From the NCBI GenBank assembly GCA_905331475.1, contig CAJNYU010002142.1, positions 62,001-126,000 of the forward strand: a stretch of 64,000 nucleotides of DNA. The letters are read 5' to 3'. This DNA comes from Rotaria socialis. Taxonomy: Eukaryota > Rotifera > Eurotatoria > Philodinida > Philodinidae. This document shows, in pieces, positions 12,761-26,203 of the stretch; position 1 is the stretch's first letter, and every line of letters begins with the position of its first letter. A program made the translations under genes and the position numbers. The notes beneath the pieces were generated by a model. That model saw only the letters and a list, made by a program, of their open reading frames with translations. It was not told the DNA's origin and made no database searches.

Positions 12761-12767
12761 CATTTCA

Positions 12768-13219
12768 TTTACAGCATTTTACTAAGAATTTTGAATCTTC
12801 CAAAGCGTAATGTTGAATATTAACATCAAAGATTATAAATTCGACTACTCCTCGAGCCGCTTCTATTAATACACCTAATTTATATATAAACATAAATTTT
12901 GAACATTCAGTACGAAAAATAACTGAATTCAATCTATCGGAGTGGCAAAATCGTGATCTGAATAGCACGTAAAATGGTGGAAACAACAATGACCAAGTTT
13001 ATGGAATATGTTAGATAACATAATTTAGGCGTATTTTACGACACTATCCTGAAGATCACTCTGGACCTGTTTCCTTTTTTCTATCGTTGCATCATCCATA
13101 CACATTACATCAGAATGGGACATCAATATCTGTAGCATCTCGAAAAACGATTTTGGTACTATTCTATTAGTTAATGTATCTTTCATTTCCATCATAATTG
13201 ATGAAAGCACAACACTCTA
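12768..13219 (-). pseudogene. Possible coding remnant, family unknown
   Basis: Two adjacent minus-strand open stretches in different frames. The first (13025-13219) follows a good acceptor (TTTTGTTTAG at about 13219-13228) and reads like a helical segment with TLTNRIVPKSFFEMLQ. The second (12765-12989) contains FIIFDVNIQHYALED. Composition looks protein-like rather than random, but I do not recognise the family and no splice joins them cleanly. It could be a decayed gene or the end of one. Confidence 0.3.
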
Positions 13220-13229
13220 AACAAAATAC

Positions 13230-14340
13230 AAAAAAATATTGTTCAGCATTGCTTTTGGAAATTCACTAGAAACATTCATGTATACTCTTTGAATGAGATC
13301 AAATATGTGCTCAAGTTAACTAGAAGATGATCGTTCATCAAAATTTTCGATAAAGAACATACAGCAATATTTTATGTCGGACACGTATCAAGATGATTTT
13401 TTCAATTTCAACTGTGAAAATATATTTATTTGACATTACCAATTTAAGTATTAAAAAATATCTAGAAAATTCTTCATTATAAGCTTCGATCTAAAATACA
13501 CTGAAAAATACACTAAAGCTAAAGTTGAGTTAAACAAAGCTTTTAATAAACTGTGGCCTCAGCATTTCTTCTTCATCCAAACGGTATGAACTCCCGACAT
13601 GAAATAGTGAAAATCGTAATATCGAATGAATTGCAATTGCAATAAAAAAATCGTATTTGAAGATTGAAAGATTTCGACATTGATCATTGTCTTTCACTGA
13701 AATACAGGCAAAATATTAATTGAACAACTGGTGAAATATGCCTATATTCGATAGATTTTCAGATTGATTTTTCAATCATATTTGTGTTCATCATTCATCA
13801 TTGATCAGAAACAAAGAAGAGCAACTCTAGTTCAGCAGGGGTTCCTCTACCAGAGAAGTGTACCAACTCAGCCAACGATCTATTTTTCAATAAATAGTGC
13901 TTTCAGATCTTTTAGCTAATCCATCACTGAATGATACTGTGCTAAAATAATGAGAATAATACCGTCGAATTTACTTGCGATGAACGAATTACCATCGTTT
14001 TATTGTTGGTAGATGTTATTTGATTCAATCTACTATCATTATGGTAGCAATTTGGTCGCGGCACAAAAATGTAAGTGGACTCGATGAGCAAACCTTTTCC
14101 TACTAATTAATTCGAAAAGAAAAACATTCGCGTACACTAATTATCCAACTAAGAGAGCGCACACACAAGCACGCACATATAATTTGTATACATACTGAGT
14201 TCAACTCGCAGAGATAAATACAGGAGAAGAGCGTCAAAAGAGTACAGTGAACTCAAGGATGAGCGCTAGTAGAAAACGAAAAATAGAATGGGCAAATCAA
14301 CTGTGGCGTTCATTCGTTTTACTCAGTTTGCAAACAAAAT
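13230..14340. other. Intergenic, 3' of the ISG12-like gene
   Basis: Nothing supported. The plus-strand open frame at 14247-14600 runs antisense to the ISG12-like gene and is a shadow. Confidence 0.5.
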
Positions 14341-14354
14341 TTCAGACAATGCTT

Positions 14355-15029
14355 CTATTCCACGTTTGTCTTGAAGGGATCAGACAGCTTGTCGTCAGCA
14401 CCTTGATGCTCTTCCTCTTCACCAACATCCGCTTCTTCGTTGTTGTCGTCATTGTTCAAACTATGAGGCTTCTGCTTGCAAACTGTAACTGTTACACTAC
14501 CAGCAGAAGCACCAGCTGTGAGCTCGATACCATTAACGGAATCCGACTGTTCATTGCTAACACCTTGATCATCTTCATCTTCATCTTCATCTTCAACTAA
14601 TTCATTATCGTCATTGTTCGGACGACGAGCATTCGTCTTGCAAACTGCAGCTGTTACGCCACCAGCAGTAGCACCAGCTACGAGCCCCACACCCGCGGAA
14701 GTCGATGCAGCTACCGCTCCAACAGCTCCAGCAGATTGACATAAAGCAAACAGACTTCCAGATACGGTCGTCGCTGTTTGCATTGATGCTGCAATGCTAC
14801 CAGCTGCCACGCCAGCCGATGTAAATCCTACCACACCTAAGGCAGGTATTATGGCTAGTGGAGCCGCTATAGCAGCCCCTCCGCCAATGATACATACTTT
14901 CGAAATTGTGGAACTCTCCTTCCACCTTGTTCTAGCAGAATCTGCTGTACTTTTGACAAGATTTCCAACCTTTTGTGATTGATTCATAATGGAAGATTTC
15001 AGATTTTCGCGTGTGAAATATGATGCCAT
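14355..15029 (-). CDS. ISG12/IFI6-27-like glycine-alanine-rich membrane protein
   Basis: Single exon of 224 codons. After a polar N-terminus (residues 1-45), residues about 46-125 form an Ala/Gly-rich hydrophobic region with GGGAAIAAPLAIIPALG, GFTSAGVAAGSIAASMQ and AGAVGAVAASTSAGVG. This is the layout of the ISG12 (interferon alpha-inducible 6/27) family, whose vertebrate members insert into mitochondrial or ER membranes and modulate apoptosis. The C-terminal half contains two related blocks of about 50 residues. Each starts with a hydrophobic AGA(T/S)AG(G/S)V segment, then a VCK motif, then an NNDDN acidic stretch, so this part arose by internal duplication. The acidic tails (DEDEDEDD, EEEEHQ) are unusual for the family. 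Such proteins are known in many invertebrates; the function here is not known. Confidence 0.75.
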   Translation of the reverse strand: MASYFTRENLKSSIMNQSQKVGNLVKSTADSARTRWKESSTISKVCIIGGGAAIAAPLAIIPALGVVGFTSAGVAAGSIAASMQTATTVSGSLFALCQSAGAVGAVAASTSAGVGLVAGATAGGVTAAVCKTNARRPNNDDNELVEDEDEDEDDQGVSNEQSDSVNGIELTAGASAGSVTVTVCKQKPHSLNNDDNNEEADVGEEEEHQGADDKLSDPFKTNVE

Positions 15030-15084
15030 TTAGCGAATAAACAGTAATAGAGAATATTTGATAAATGTAATGATCTAAAACAGA

Positions 15085-15430
15085 GATGTTGGTCTAATGT
15101 GAGGAGTGACAGAATTTTCACTAGCAAAACAACAATAATTCTGCACTGTTAATGCCTTTATGAGTTTAAGACACAATTAATAGAACCAATACAGAATTCT
15201 GTGTTATTATATATACACATTACCTTATATAGAAATCAAAATTCGAACAAGAATTTATCATTACCTACAGAATTGTGCAAGAATTGTGCATTTTCTACAC
15301 CATTGTGTAATAATTGTGCATTCTCTACAAAATTCTGTGTTATTGTGTACAGTGTATTATTTCGTAATCAAAATTCTAAGGAGAATTTATCATTCAATAG
15401 CAGAATTCTGTATCTCTTACACAAGTCTGT
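15085..15430. repeat. Word island, CAGAATTCTG / CAATTGTG
   Basis: Repeated CAGAATTCTGTG, GAATTGTGCA and ATTGTGTA words over 345 bp. A segment near 15235-15264 (ATCAAAATTC ... GAGAATTTATCATT type) is repeated directly about 130 bp later. The open frame at 15201-15452 is a translation of this repeat. Confidence 0.55.
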
Positions 15431-15439
15431 GAAATTATA

Positions 15440-16330
15440 TCCCAAAAAATAGCTTTTTTCTAAATAGACTTTCAAAAAGAGCGGAACATAGTAAAAATGA
15501 CTGGATCGAATTTAGTAAAAATCACATCATGCAGCATGAATACTTTAAAAAGTCAACATCATACCTAAATATGTTTATATATAAATATTTCCTACTTCCA
15601 CCCTGACCCACTATTGATTATTCGTTCATCTACAAACAAATTCAAAATAAAATAAAAATAGATAAATAGATGACGCTAGTATCAAACACCGTAAATAGTT
15701 CTTGAAAATGTTATGTAACATCTACTCTGTTCTACCTAACTCACTATTTATATCTGTAAAATGTAATGCATGGCTACAGCAAATACCTCTCTTTCAAAAC
15801 CCTCCATTACGTGCACTGTTCTATTGTATTTTATTTTACTCTCTTTGAATTTGTACAACGTATTTCTCTCTGTAACAACAAACTGCTATAAAAAAATGTA
15901 AGTGTGGAATGTAATGTTTCTTTTCTTTTTTCCAATCTTACCTCTCGTTATTTACTATTGGTGAATTTCTTTTCTATTATGTGAACCCGAATATGGCGCA
16001 TTAAAATAAATTGAAAAAAAAAATTATATCCCAAGTGTAACGTTATATACGGAGAGCATCCAAATTCCATCCAAGAGTGTACCGCTCCCGTTCGAGTATA
16101 ACGTATGCATAATATCTGACCTTATGGTACCATTTATTCTCATCATACGTATTGCCTCTATCTTTCTGTCCTTGATATTTGTCTTTATCTCTCATTCTCC
16201 TTCGTTCTCTCAAATAACTGAGCATTTAAGCGTGTGCTTTATATGTAATCGAGGCGATTTATGATTTTAAGAGCTAAATAAAGTGTAATACCATCAACAC
16301 AGGTATCTTTTCTATCTGAAATCGTTACAC
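15440..16330. other. Intergenic, no gene seen
   Basis: AT-rich, with short meaningless open frames only. Confidence 0.5.
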
Positions 16331-16334
16331 CAAG

Positions 16335-16630
16335 TGAGCGAAAGACGGGTTAGATGCCTAGTCTTTTTCTAGGTCTGTCGCCCCATCACGGCTAGTTTTT
16401 GTCTGAAAAAGAACTCGTCTGGGACTAGTCCTACTTTTGACAGTCGTGTACACGCGTCCTAGTACTCTGATTGACCAGTAGTCATGATATCCGATAAAAG
16501 TAGTCGTGCCGAGCGTTTCTATCGGCCATTCGAAAATGGTCCATGAGTGAAAAACTAAGGGCGTCTGGGACGACTATATAACCAACTGCAGCCTTATATA
16601 GTAGACGAGTTTGGGCTAGTCTAAATGGAA
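16335..16630. repeat. Palindromic word island, GACTAGTC / AGACGAG
   Basis: GACTAGTC, CTAGTCTTT, CGTCTGGGAC, ACTCGTCTG and GACGAGTTTGGG words in both orientations over about 300 bp, clearly richer in G+C than the flanks. The minus-strand open frame across it is incidental. Confidence 0.55.
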
Positions 16631-16639
16631 ATATGCAAG

Positions 16640-19600
16640 GATGAAGATTAGATATGAACATGCATACAATGTGATACTTACCCATCGCCAGAACTATTGA
16701 GCCATATGACGGAGAGACCATAGTGTATAGCTTATAATCATTCAAACATGTTATTTGATATAGTTTTAATTTACATTTTTTTATTTTATAAACCAATGAA
16801 AGATTTTCTTTGATACAAGTGCGATTATTTTTGGAAAAAAATTAATCAAAATAAATTAAGAGAAATTTATAATTGTTAGAGAAATAGTTTTTGGCTATTA
16901 ATAACTAGGATTAATTCGTTGAGTTATAAAAATTATTAATGCGGTGCGAAGCACAGCGTTTATGTAGTCCGTCGCGAGTTTTTTTTTTGTTTCTTTCTAA
17001 CTTGAGTACGCATAAAAGCTCTAATAAAGTAGCGCGATGACCTAGAGAACCGTAAGTGATAGAAAATCCATTCAAACTAGATATAAAACTATGGAGGTGG
17101 AACTTGTTACATCTTTTTCCAATTTTCAATACTAGGCTTCGTTCGCCTAAAAATATCATTCGACAATGATGATTTTGAAACGTTTTATTGTTTTATAGTT
17201 TCGCGCTAATTAAAATGACGTCATCAAGTAATAGTAGCCAATAGTCTATTTCTTCGCATTTGATCTAAGATAGTGAATCATTAAAATAATTAATCGTTCA
17301 ATGAAAAAAATTGTTAGACAACTGGTTGTTACATTTTCAGAGAGATTTCCTAGTGATGAATTTCAAAATGGTCGATTTAAGAATAGTGAATGCGAAATTT
17401 TTATTCAAAATTCGTATACGGAAATTAAAAAAAAATAAACGTTTGTAATGAATCTTAAAGTGAATCATTTATTTTTAAATCTTATTCTCGCTACTTTCGA
17501 AAATTCGGCTCGTGTGCTTCGCACCGCATTTCGTAGTCGAGTGAAACTCGAATACCATCTAGTTTATACATAAAAGAAGCTAGACTTTTTCTTACTATAT
17601 TATTGTTTAGTTTTACACTTAATTCACCGTAGATTCATCTAACAATTAAATTATCTTCGCTTAATTTCAAATTATTAGAACTGGCAGCTAAAATAATCTA
17701 AAATATACAATGGGGAACAAACTGATTTCAATCTCTGAAATCAAGTTGAAATCGCCCGAAATCAACTGAAATCACTTGTAGTTACTTAAAATCAGTTCTT
17801 TCTCCTTTGATTTCATACGACACAGTGAGAGGTCTTTGGATTTGAAACTAGTATTTTTTAAATTGTTTATCTTTGTTTCATGGGGAAAAGATATATCAAA
17901 TCCGTAGTTCTTTTCTTATGTGAATATAACAAAAGACATTGACTTCACTATGCGTATTTTCTGCATTCTAATATAACCCCGACTCCTAACAAAATGACCA
18001 AAACGACTAAAAGACCACGTGAAATACAGTAGCGACAGAACGCAATAAAAAATCCTTGCATATACTACTCTTTTACACGCTACTATATGTGTCCCCTTTT
18101 TTGTGTAACACGCTTATGTTCTTTATCTTTCCTTTCCATTTCAAAACTTTCGCACCACAGAACACAATAAAAAGATATACTCGTCTGTATAGATATTCTT
18201 TAGTTTTTCTCCAAAAAATTTCCCACTTCCCCCTCGTCCACTCTGTCTACAGGGAACGAAAGAGGGCACGAGAGAGAGCATATCATTATATATTTTTACA
18301 CCTAACAGAAAGAAAAGAGTAAAGAAAATATTTGAATATAATTGATGCAGTGGAATATTATGTGCTAGTCTCATGAGTGATGTTTTATTATAGAAACAGC
18401 AAGAATAAAATAAATATGATGAATAAGAGACAAACGATACAGTGATCAAAGATATAAGAATACTAAAAATAGAGACAAACCACGAGGTAATAAGCAATGA
18501 TGAAATGAGAGTAAAAAAGCAAGTATAAACTATAAAACTACAAAAATGACGCTGTGCAATGTTATACATAATATAGACTATACCATGACTGTCACATACC
18601 AGGATGTAATTGAGACGCTCTCCCGAATATCTTTAAAATTAAAATAAAAGAGTAAATCAGCGCCGATAGGAGAGGTTCAGACGATGTGATACAAGAAGGA
18701 AAGAGAAGTCAAAAGTACAAAAGGAAATATTGAGAGTTACGAATAGAAAGAAAACTGGGAAGTCAGTCGATGATCAGAAAAAAAGAAGAAAGGCAAAGCA
18801 AATGAAAACAACTGGAGAAGAAAATAAAAAATGATTCAAAAGAAGAAAAAGAAAAAAATGGGAGGTGCTTTAGTTTTTCACATATACAATGAGTTGAATG
18901 TATAGCGATCAGAGACCGAAATCAAATCGTGGGAATAAAAAAAATTGAAAAAAAGTCGAATCGAATCGATTAGTTTTGTTTTTTCTCAGTTTCATTCAGC
19001 TATTGAAAATCATTTTCTTTTTTCTACAGTGTTCTGGTCGAGGGCAGTTGACTAGTATAAGAGATCAAGAATGAAAAAGGCCGTCCACTGTTTCTCCTTC
19101 TTTCTTTCTGTCAGTCGTGTTTGTTTAATGGGCATCCTTGTTCTGTTATATTCATGTCGTTATCAGGGTCAAGGGCATTTTGATCGGCATAAGAAATACC
19201 CACTTACAACGAACGTTCCTTCTTTTTTTCTTCAGTCATGTATATTTAGGCTCCAATCACATTGAGAAGTAAATTAACATTATAGTTGAATTAAGAGTGG
19301 CGTAATCTTTTAGAGGTGATTTAACTCTTAATATATCAATTAGATTGCTTATAATACGACTTTAGCTTAATTCACATTTCCAGTGTGATTTGGGTCTTAA
19401 TATCAATCTCTTGATTTATTAAGTATGGCTATGATCAAGTGTAAATATATAGATCCATATACAGTAAATGACATTATTTTGTTTTCGTTCTATAGAAAAT
19501 AAACTTATTTAATTAGTCTACTTAGATGTGTTCATTAATTTTTATTTTGTGTATTTTTTCTTGAAAAAAATGAATAATTCTTATGCATATATTCATAAAT

Positions 19601-19890
19601 TATATTTATTCAACATATTTCTATACAAGATCGACAGACTACTCTCATCCTAAGAAGATGACTATCTGAAAACAACAATACTATGTAATAGTGAGTACCA
19701 TATTTATGTAAACCCAATTTGAGTCGAATCCGAATCCAGGCCCTAAAAAGCCGAATCGAACCGAATGACACTTTTATCATTCGTTTTGGCCTCTGATAGC
19801 GATTGAACTAAGAGAGGGCATGAGTAAAATCAACAGGATTGATAGAAATATTTTCAAGATGATTTTTAAATGAGTTTTCATTTTGAAGCA
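16640..19890. other. Intergenic with one small word island
   Basis: No supported gene. A purine-biased stretch occupies 18600-18960. A GAAATCA/TGATTTC word cluster is listed separately. Confidence 0.5.
17712..17820. repeat. Word island, GAAATCA / TGATTTC
   Basis: At least seven copies of GAAATCA-like words in both orientations within 110 bp. Confidence 0.55.
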
Positions 19891-19904
19891 TTTATGTGTC
19901 TGGT

Positions 19905-20110
19905 CAGTTCCCAGGTCGATCAACTTTTGTCGTACGTGGCCGTTTGGTATGCAACGTATTACGGTCGCTTTTCATCGTGCCATAAACGATCGGATACGGT
20001 CGTATACTGAAATATCCGACCACATTACGGGCAGTAATACGGTGCATGCCAAGACGTCAAATTACGGCGATTTACGATCGCATGAGATCATTGTAATGTT
20101 CGACCTGAGT
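19905..20110. repeat. Palindromic word island, TTACGGTCGTAA (copy 1)
   Basis: TACGGTCG, TTACGGCG, CGATCGGATACGG and GTCGTA words in both orientations. A core of about 40 bp starting TAATACGGTGCATGCC is shared with the copy at 61545-61790. Ends read CCAGGTCGA on the left and TCGACCTG on the right, a likely terminal inverted repeat. The open frame at 19883-20224 is the repeat itself. Confidence 0.65.
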
Positions 20111-20645
20111 TATGTTGATTTTACTGATACCGATTTTACTATCAGTCGGTATAGAGGAAAATGCTGTTTTAAGATCTTTATACGAAACTTGAGTACTGTT
20201 ACCACTCTTTTTAGACTGTCTTAATTAAATAGTTTGTAAATAGCAAAAATATTGAGAAAAAAGTCAATTGAATGCAATTATAATCGATGATCTCTTACTC
20301 ATAAAAGTTTCTTTTTGAAATAGGATATGTGAATCAGTAGAATGAGTCTTATTTATTTATTTTTACACTGAAATTAGCAATCAAAAGCAATTGTGAAATA
20401 TTGTTCAATGTCTATCTTAAATAGAAATTGTAATGTGGGCTCTCTAGGTTTTCAATTTATAAATCAATAATCGATTTTTTTAGTAATAATATAAGAATAA
20501 GTATAATAATTATTTTATAATACCAAAACCATGTACTAGCATGATACAACAGTTTATCGCCATGAAATGATATATAGAAAAAAATTGTTGCATTATTATT
20601 GTACCTACATGATTGACTACTAGAGATGAATGTCGCAAACAACGT

Positions 20646-21720
20646 TTATGATGATGTTATGTTCAATAATATTACATAGGAATATGTATTTTTATCATAA
20701 GAAAATGTATTCACGCATTTCCGATCACTGGGTCCTGTGGGTCCGTTTCCATTTATTTCCTTTAGTTGATCAACTGGAATATTAACACATTTTAGGAACA
20801 AATTGCTGAACATGTTTATGATTAACCACAATATAGGGTTAACTCTTTTTCTGTATAAACAGATCGCAGATTCAAGAGTATTATTTCTTTCGTCACCGAT
20901 TCTTCCCTGAAATTTAATCCACTGTTGTTCATGCATTGGTAATCCTGCATATAAACCAATTAATTGAAATTTTTTCAAAAGGTTTCCATTCGAGTCCATC
21001 ATTTGAAATTGTATTAGCAACAGTAAATTTCGACAAGTAGTAGTTTCGTTTTTCAAGACTAATCATATTACTATGATTTATATTCTTAATATGAGAATTA
21101 TCGTATGAGGCACGCAAATTAAGTGACACAAATACAATCGGATGCGTTCGATTATATAGGTTTTTAGTGGTAGGATTAAAAAATGAACAATACCATGCTG
21201 TTCATAACCGTATCGATGAAGCTTTAATTTTCCATTCGATTCAATGTACAATCGTACAAAAATTCTTTCTAAATCTCCTTGATGGTGCCCATATGTATTT
21301 AAAATACCATTCATACTTAATAACCTCAAAACAGTATCTAATTGAAATACAATTCCACCACTGTAGACATACAAAGGTCTATGGTGAATATCGATAAATG
21401 TTTGATTGATTTGATTAACAGCAATATAAACGGGTGCATTAATTATATTAACGTCATAATTTAACGATGAAATATTCAAATAATAGTGACTGTCACTATA
21501 TTGTTCAAGTGTTTCCTGTGAAAGATTCATAATGATAAAATCTTTCTGTTTTCGACTATGTAATGTTGAGTTTTTCAATAAATATTCGATTGAACATAGA
21601 AAAAATCTTTCACTTGAATGAAATTTATATATTGAACAATAACTTTTAATATCATCTAATGTTATTCGAATAAATTTGGCAGAATTTATTTCTTGTGAAC
21701 ATGAAAGAAGAATTTCGCAT
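20646..21720 (-). pseudogene. Fragmented protein-coding remnant, family unknown
   Basis: Minus-strand open stretches (21078-21578, 20646-21056, and a piece near 21610-21720) read as protein-like sequence, but they sit in different frames. The longest has NQTFIDIHHRPLYVYSGGIV and RLYIESNGKLKLHRYGY, which faintly recalls bulb-type (S-domain) lectins with their DGNLRLYxY strands; this is weak. The downstream piece has Trp-rich and hydrophobic stretches. I found no splice sites that join the pieces well, so I treat it as a decayed host gene rather than a functional one. Confidence 0.4.
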
Positions 21721-21779
21721 GATATTATTGCACTATTGAGTAAAACTATATAGTTGTTCTTCTAATGAATTTTGCTGAA

Positions 21780-23540
21780 ACGCATTCTAAATAGAAAATA
21801 AAAAGCACCTTTGTTGTTTATCATTTGTGAAAGAATATTGTTGAATAAGGACAACTGCCTCTATTAGTCTCTTGTTATGAAAATGCATTTTGCCAAATTT
21901 TCGTAGGCTTTCTTTCATAAAACTCTCTCAGTTCAGGATTAACCGCTTCTGCCACTTCCCATTTTGGTGCTAAAATTTTGTCGTTTTATTTAAGAAAGTT
22001 TGAGCGTGATTGAGAAGGGACTAGATCGGAAGGAAGTGTTCATTTAGTGCAATATCAATGTCAATACAGGATGAGTGTGATACCGATTTTATTGTTTCGC
22101 TCCTAATCACATCCGCACCTCAACGATAAGGATACCAATGGGATTGATAAGAAAGTTTCATTTATTAGTAATCAAATAAAAATCACGGTTAAATTCATTA
22201 ATTAATCATATCGGCACACGATAAACAGAGATGCATATTGGTTCCAAAACAAAGAAGACAGGCAGCGTTAGCGGATTGCTTAAAAATCAATAGTTGCAAA
22301 TAGTCAAGGCTATTGAATAGTCCCGATGGTTTTCATAATAGACAAGTTTTATTGTAATATCTTGTATGATACAGTATCTTTTTGTTGCAACGTTTGAACG
22401 GTGACAAATGTAAGTACGTCCACTCGACGAGAAGTTTCATATCATCGGATCCTGATTTTTTTGTGAAACGCAATTAAAAAGACTTAGTGAAGTATATGGG
22501 GTACAAATGACCACCTCGCAGTTTGTGGCAGATAGTTTAGATGCAGCATTTTAATTATGCTTCACATTTTAACTCTGCAGAGATTTCACGAAAAGCATTT
22601 GATCTTGTTGATTTTCACATTAAGAACCTGAGCGATTCAGTTCTAACATGTTTTTCTCTATTTTTTCTAGGTGTGGTGTCGGTCTGTTAGAAATTTGCCG
22701 CATTCACAACATACTCACTCTCATATATTCACACCGCCTTTGTCACAGAAATAGTCGATGAAGAGTTTCTGAAACATGCATCATGACTATTATAAGTCAA
22801 TGACAGAGTTATTCATGGTTTTAGAAGTTTCACTGTGTTTTTTTGTTTCTAAAACAAAATGGCATCTGCTGTTCTATCTTCGAAATGAGAGCAGCGTATA
22901 ATTTGGATGTAGAAATCAAATGCTGATACATGGGAACACGTGCAGCCAGGTGAGTGGAAAAGATATTCGGACATTGGAAATCGCATTATCGAACGCGCAT
23001 AGCAAGATAAGAAGAATAGAAAATTAGAAACGAAACTAAAATTGTCTTGAAAATATTGTTTTATCTTTTTTTGAAATGATCCACTTCAGTTCGAGGCGAC
23101 AAAGTGAAACGATATTCGCTTAACTTTCACGTTGCCTTCCTAAGATCTTCGTTAAACAGAATGTTTATTTTTGTAGCTGACACAAGAGTAATACAATCAC
23201 TAGTTGACATAATAGAATAGTTCATACTCTAAAATTAAAAGAGTCATTTTCCTCTTATAGTAATGCTCTGTCTTGTCAGCCAAGTTGCGTTGTGAGCACT
23301 TCACATACACGTTGCTCTTTTTCCTCATTCTGTCGTCGCCCAGAGAAAAGCATTTTCTACTTGTTTTTCATCTGTTCTGTCAAGGGCATTTCTTCTTTTT
23401 CTGATGTTCCTAGTCGGATGGTGCCATCATCATATGCGATCATCGTTTCTAGATTTTTCTCTTCTTTTTCTTCCATTGGTTGCCTCTGCCTTTTTTCCTC
23501 TGTTTTGCGCCCTCATTTTCTTACATGGTATAGATCTAGA
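21780..23540. other. Intergenic, upstream of the arrestin gene
   Basis: No supported gene or repeat. Open frames at 23292-23564 overlap the arrestin start region in another frame. Confidence 0.5.
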
Positions 23541-23550
23541 CGTACAAAAC

Positions 23551-24928
23551 ATGGGTTTGGGTAATAGTGCTCCATCGCTGTTATTTTCCTATAAAGTGAA
23601 TTTCACTCGTGAGATACCAAATGATTTTTATTTGAGTGGTGATCGAGTTCAGGGTATTATTCAAATTGCTACAAATGATAATGAAAATGATTTGATCCAA
23701 AAATACGGACCATTGTATGTTGAACTCATTGGCGAATTGCACGATTTCAAAACAGATACTCATCAGCATTACACAAAAGGTGTTCAAATATTTTTTCGAA
23801 CACGAACACAAATAATACAGCTACCAAATGACAATCAAAAACTGGTTAGTAATTTGAAAGGATTTTTTTTGTAGGAACAAAGTGTTCGATGTTACTTCCA
23901 ATTTTGTTTTCTTTACCAGTTCTCAAGATAGAAAAAAAATTCATTTGAGTCTCAGCTTCAAAAATTGAAGATTTCGAGCTCGTCAGATCCGATTTTTTCA
24001 AGTTTTAACTTGAAGATATCTATTTTGCAAAGTAAGACTCATGAATGTTGCCGTAAATTACACGTTTCTATTTTTTTCCATGCGTGAAATTCTCAATTTT
24101 GTCATGAATCTTCTCTTAATTGTTATTGTTTTTCTTAAGGGAACTAATCATCTTCGAAATTATAGATGGGCATTCGATGGTTCATTAGATTCATTGCTTC
24201 CTTCATCATTGCCACCTGGTGATGAGTGTGATCCATGTATTTGTTATTATGCTCTTGTTTATCTTCGTCGTGCTGATAATAATGATTTTGCTCGAAAGTT
24301 TCCTTTTCTCGTCTTTACTCGAGCCTCAAATCCGATTTTCACTCGACAATCGCTACAGAACAATATCGTTGACGCCCGTGTACGACATAAAGGTGTGACA
24401 GTTTACGGTACGCTTTCAAACAATGGACTTGTTGTGCCAGGTCAGACTCTCATCTTGCAAATTGAGATCGACAATCCAATGAAAGTAACAATGAAATTGA
24501 TTCGAGCAACACTCAAGCAATATCGACATATCACCGATCAGGACACTGATTTTACTGTTTTTTCTTTCATTTTACCCGGATTTAAACCGAAAGGATTCAA
24601 TAGTGAATATCGTCAAAGTACATATGAACTACCGATACCAATGGAAAAATGTCGCCTCATGCCACCGACATCATCGTATAAAAGTGTCCGATATGAACTT
24701 GATATTCAATGTCATTTAAATTGTTCATTTAATAATCAGTTTACATTAACATTACCGATTATTTGTACCACTGATCATCAACAACCATTAAAAATCCTGG
24801 ATGAATTGAAATCTGTGCCTGAAATTCTGAGACGTCTAACGATTAGAAAAGAAAAGAAGCAACCACCAAGTTATGAAGATTTTATGGCCAGTGAGATTTT
24901 ACCAAAGTATGAAGATATTATTCATTAA
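23551..24928 (+). CDS. Alpha-arrestin (arrestin domain-containing protein)
   Basis: Two exons, 23551-23844 and 24140-24928, joined at CTG|gttagt ... cttaag|GGA in phase 0, giving 360 residues. The N-terminal arrestin sandwich starts after a short GLGNSAPSLLFSYKV lead and includes the SGDRVQGIIQI strand. The second exon carries the C-terminal sandwich (GLVVPGQTLILQIEIDNPMK, then YELDIQCHLN). The tail has PPSY and a related LPKYEDI, the PPxY-type docking sites by which alpha-arrestins recruit NEDD4-type ubiquitin ligases to membrane cargo. Length and order fit the ARRDC family. An upstream in-frame methionine is absent, and Met at 23551 gives the expected N-terminus. A poly(A) signal AATAAA lies near 25026. 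The specific paralogue cannot be named. Confidence 0.85.
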
Positions 24929-24939
24929 TTATTGACCTT

Positions 24940-26190
24940 GTTTATTATCTCGAACGCATACATATTTGCAATACAAGCAAATTTCTCTGTTTCAACGGTG
25001 TACTACTAAGAAATAATTATAATAGTAATAAATCGATTTTAGCTATGTGTATAAAAGTTATACGTTCATCGGTTGAGTGCTGGAATTTGAAATAAGGATG
25101 CAATATAAATGTAGGATGTTTTAGGTCACAATTCAATTTTGTCTTAACGGATTTGCGCTATATCTGAATTCTAAGTGAATCAATGATTCAAGCAGTAAAT
25201 ACTCTATTAAATTTTTTTTTGCTCACCACTATTAACTATCAAAATAATCCAGAAAATCGAAACAGTTTGCGGGATCTATCATGAATAAAAAGATACAACA
25301 ATTATTTAAACTCCAATCTTCATTGACTCTGAGGTGAGAATTTTTCAAACTGGCATTTTTTAAATTATGTACATATATTCAAGTATAATTAATAATTAAT
25401 AACAATTAAGATAAAAATACGATCAATAACAGATGGTTTGATACATAAAATGTTTTGTTTTGGTGTTAATAAGGAAATTAGAATATTTCCTGAATAATAT
25501 AAAAAAGTTGGTTTTGCTAGGAAAAATCTGAATTAAAAAACGTTCAATCACGATACATATACGTTTTGTTATCAAACCTGGCATATTGCATTTGCAACGA
25601 ATAAGAAATAAGAGACGGTCGACAAGAAGAAAATTGAACTTCATCATCGCAACCGTACCCTGAAAAAATTACAACCCACGACTGTTTTATGATTGCAAAT
25701 AAAAGAGCATGATGACAAACTTATCAATCTAAATTTTTAGCTTATGCTATAAAGCACTGATGACTGTTTATGAGGTTAAAATTGAATGCACATTCAGCAG
25801 GTTATAAAAGAAGAAAAATTGCATTTTATTGAAAATTTGATAAGCTAGTATTTACTCATTCTCTTCATGATATATAAGCAGAGATTTTTTCGAGTTAGAT
25901 ACTATTTGATAGAAGAACAAAGTTCATTCTGCAAAATTGTATGTTTGGGTTTTCCCTAAACATTCCTTTTATAGAAACTTTACAGTTGAAAGTTGAGTAA
26001 CCCTGTACAGTGTTTGTCTTTATTTCCGCATATTCTTCGCACACATGTTAACTCTGAGCTCTCTTTTAACAAAAGATTCAATTAAAATTTACTAATCAGC
26101 ATTGAAAACTACACATGATCACACCCGCACTCTGAATTCAGCCTAGGAAAATAACTTATTTTGAACGTTGTTGTAATATACTTTTTTGTA
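24940..26190. other. Intergenic, AT-rich
   Basis: I see no gene beyond the arrestin 3' UTR. The open frame at 25423-25647 has no recognisable features. Confidence 0.5.
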
Positions 26191-26203
26191 CTTGATTTTG
26201 TCA

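Noticed and set aside
14247-14600. Plus-strand frame over the ISG12-like gene
   Set aside because: Shadow of the real minus-strand gene.
19883-20224. 113-codon plus-strand open frame
   Set aside because: It coincides with a palindromic word island and has no domain.
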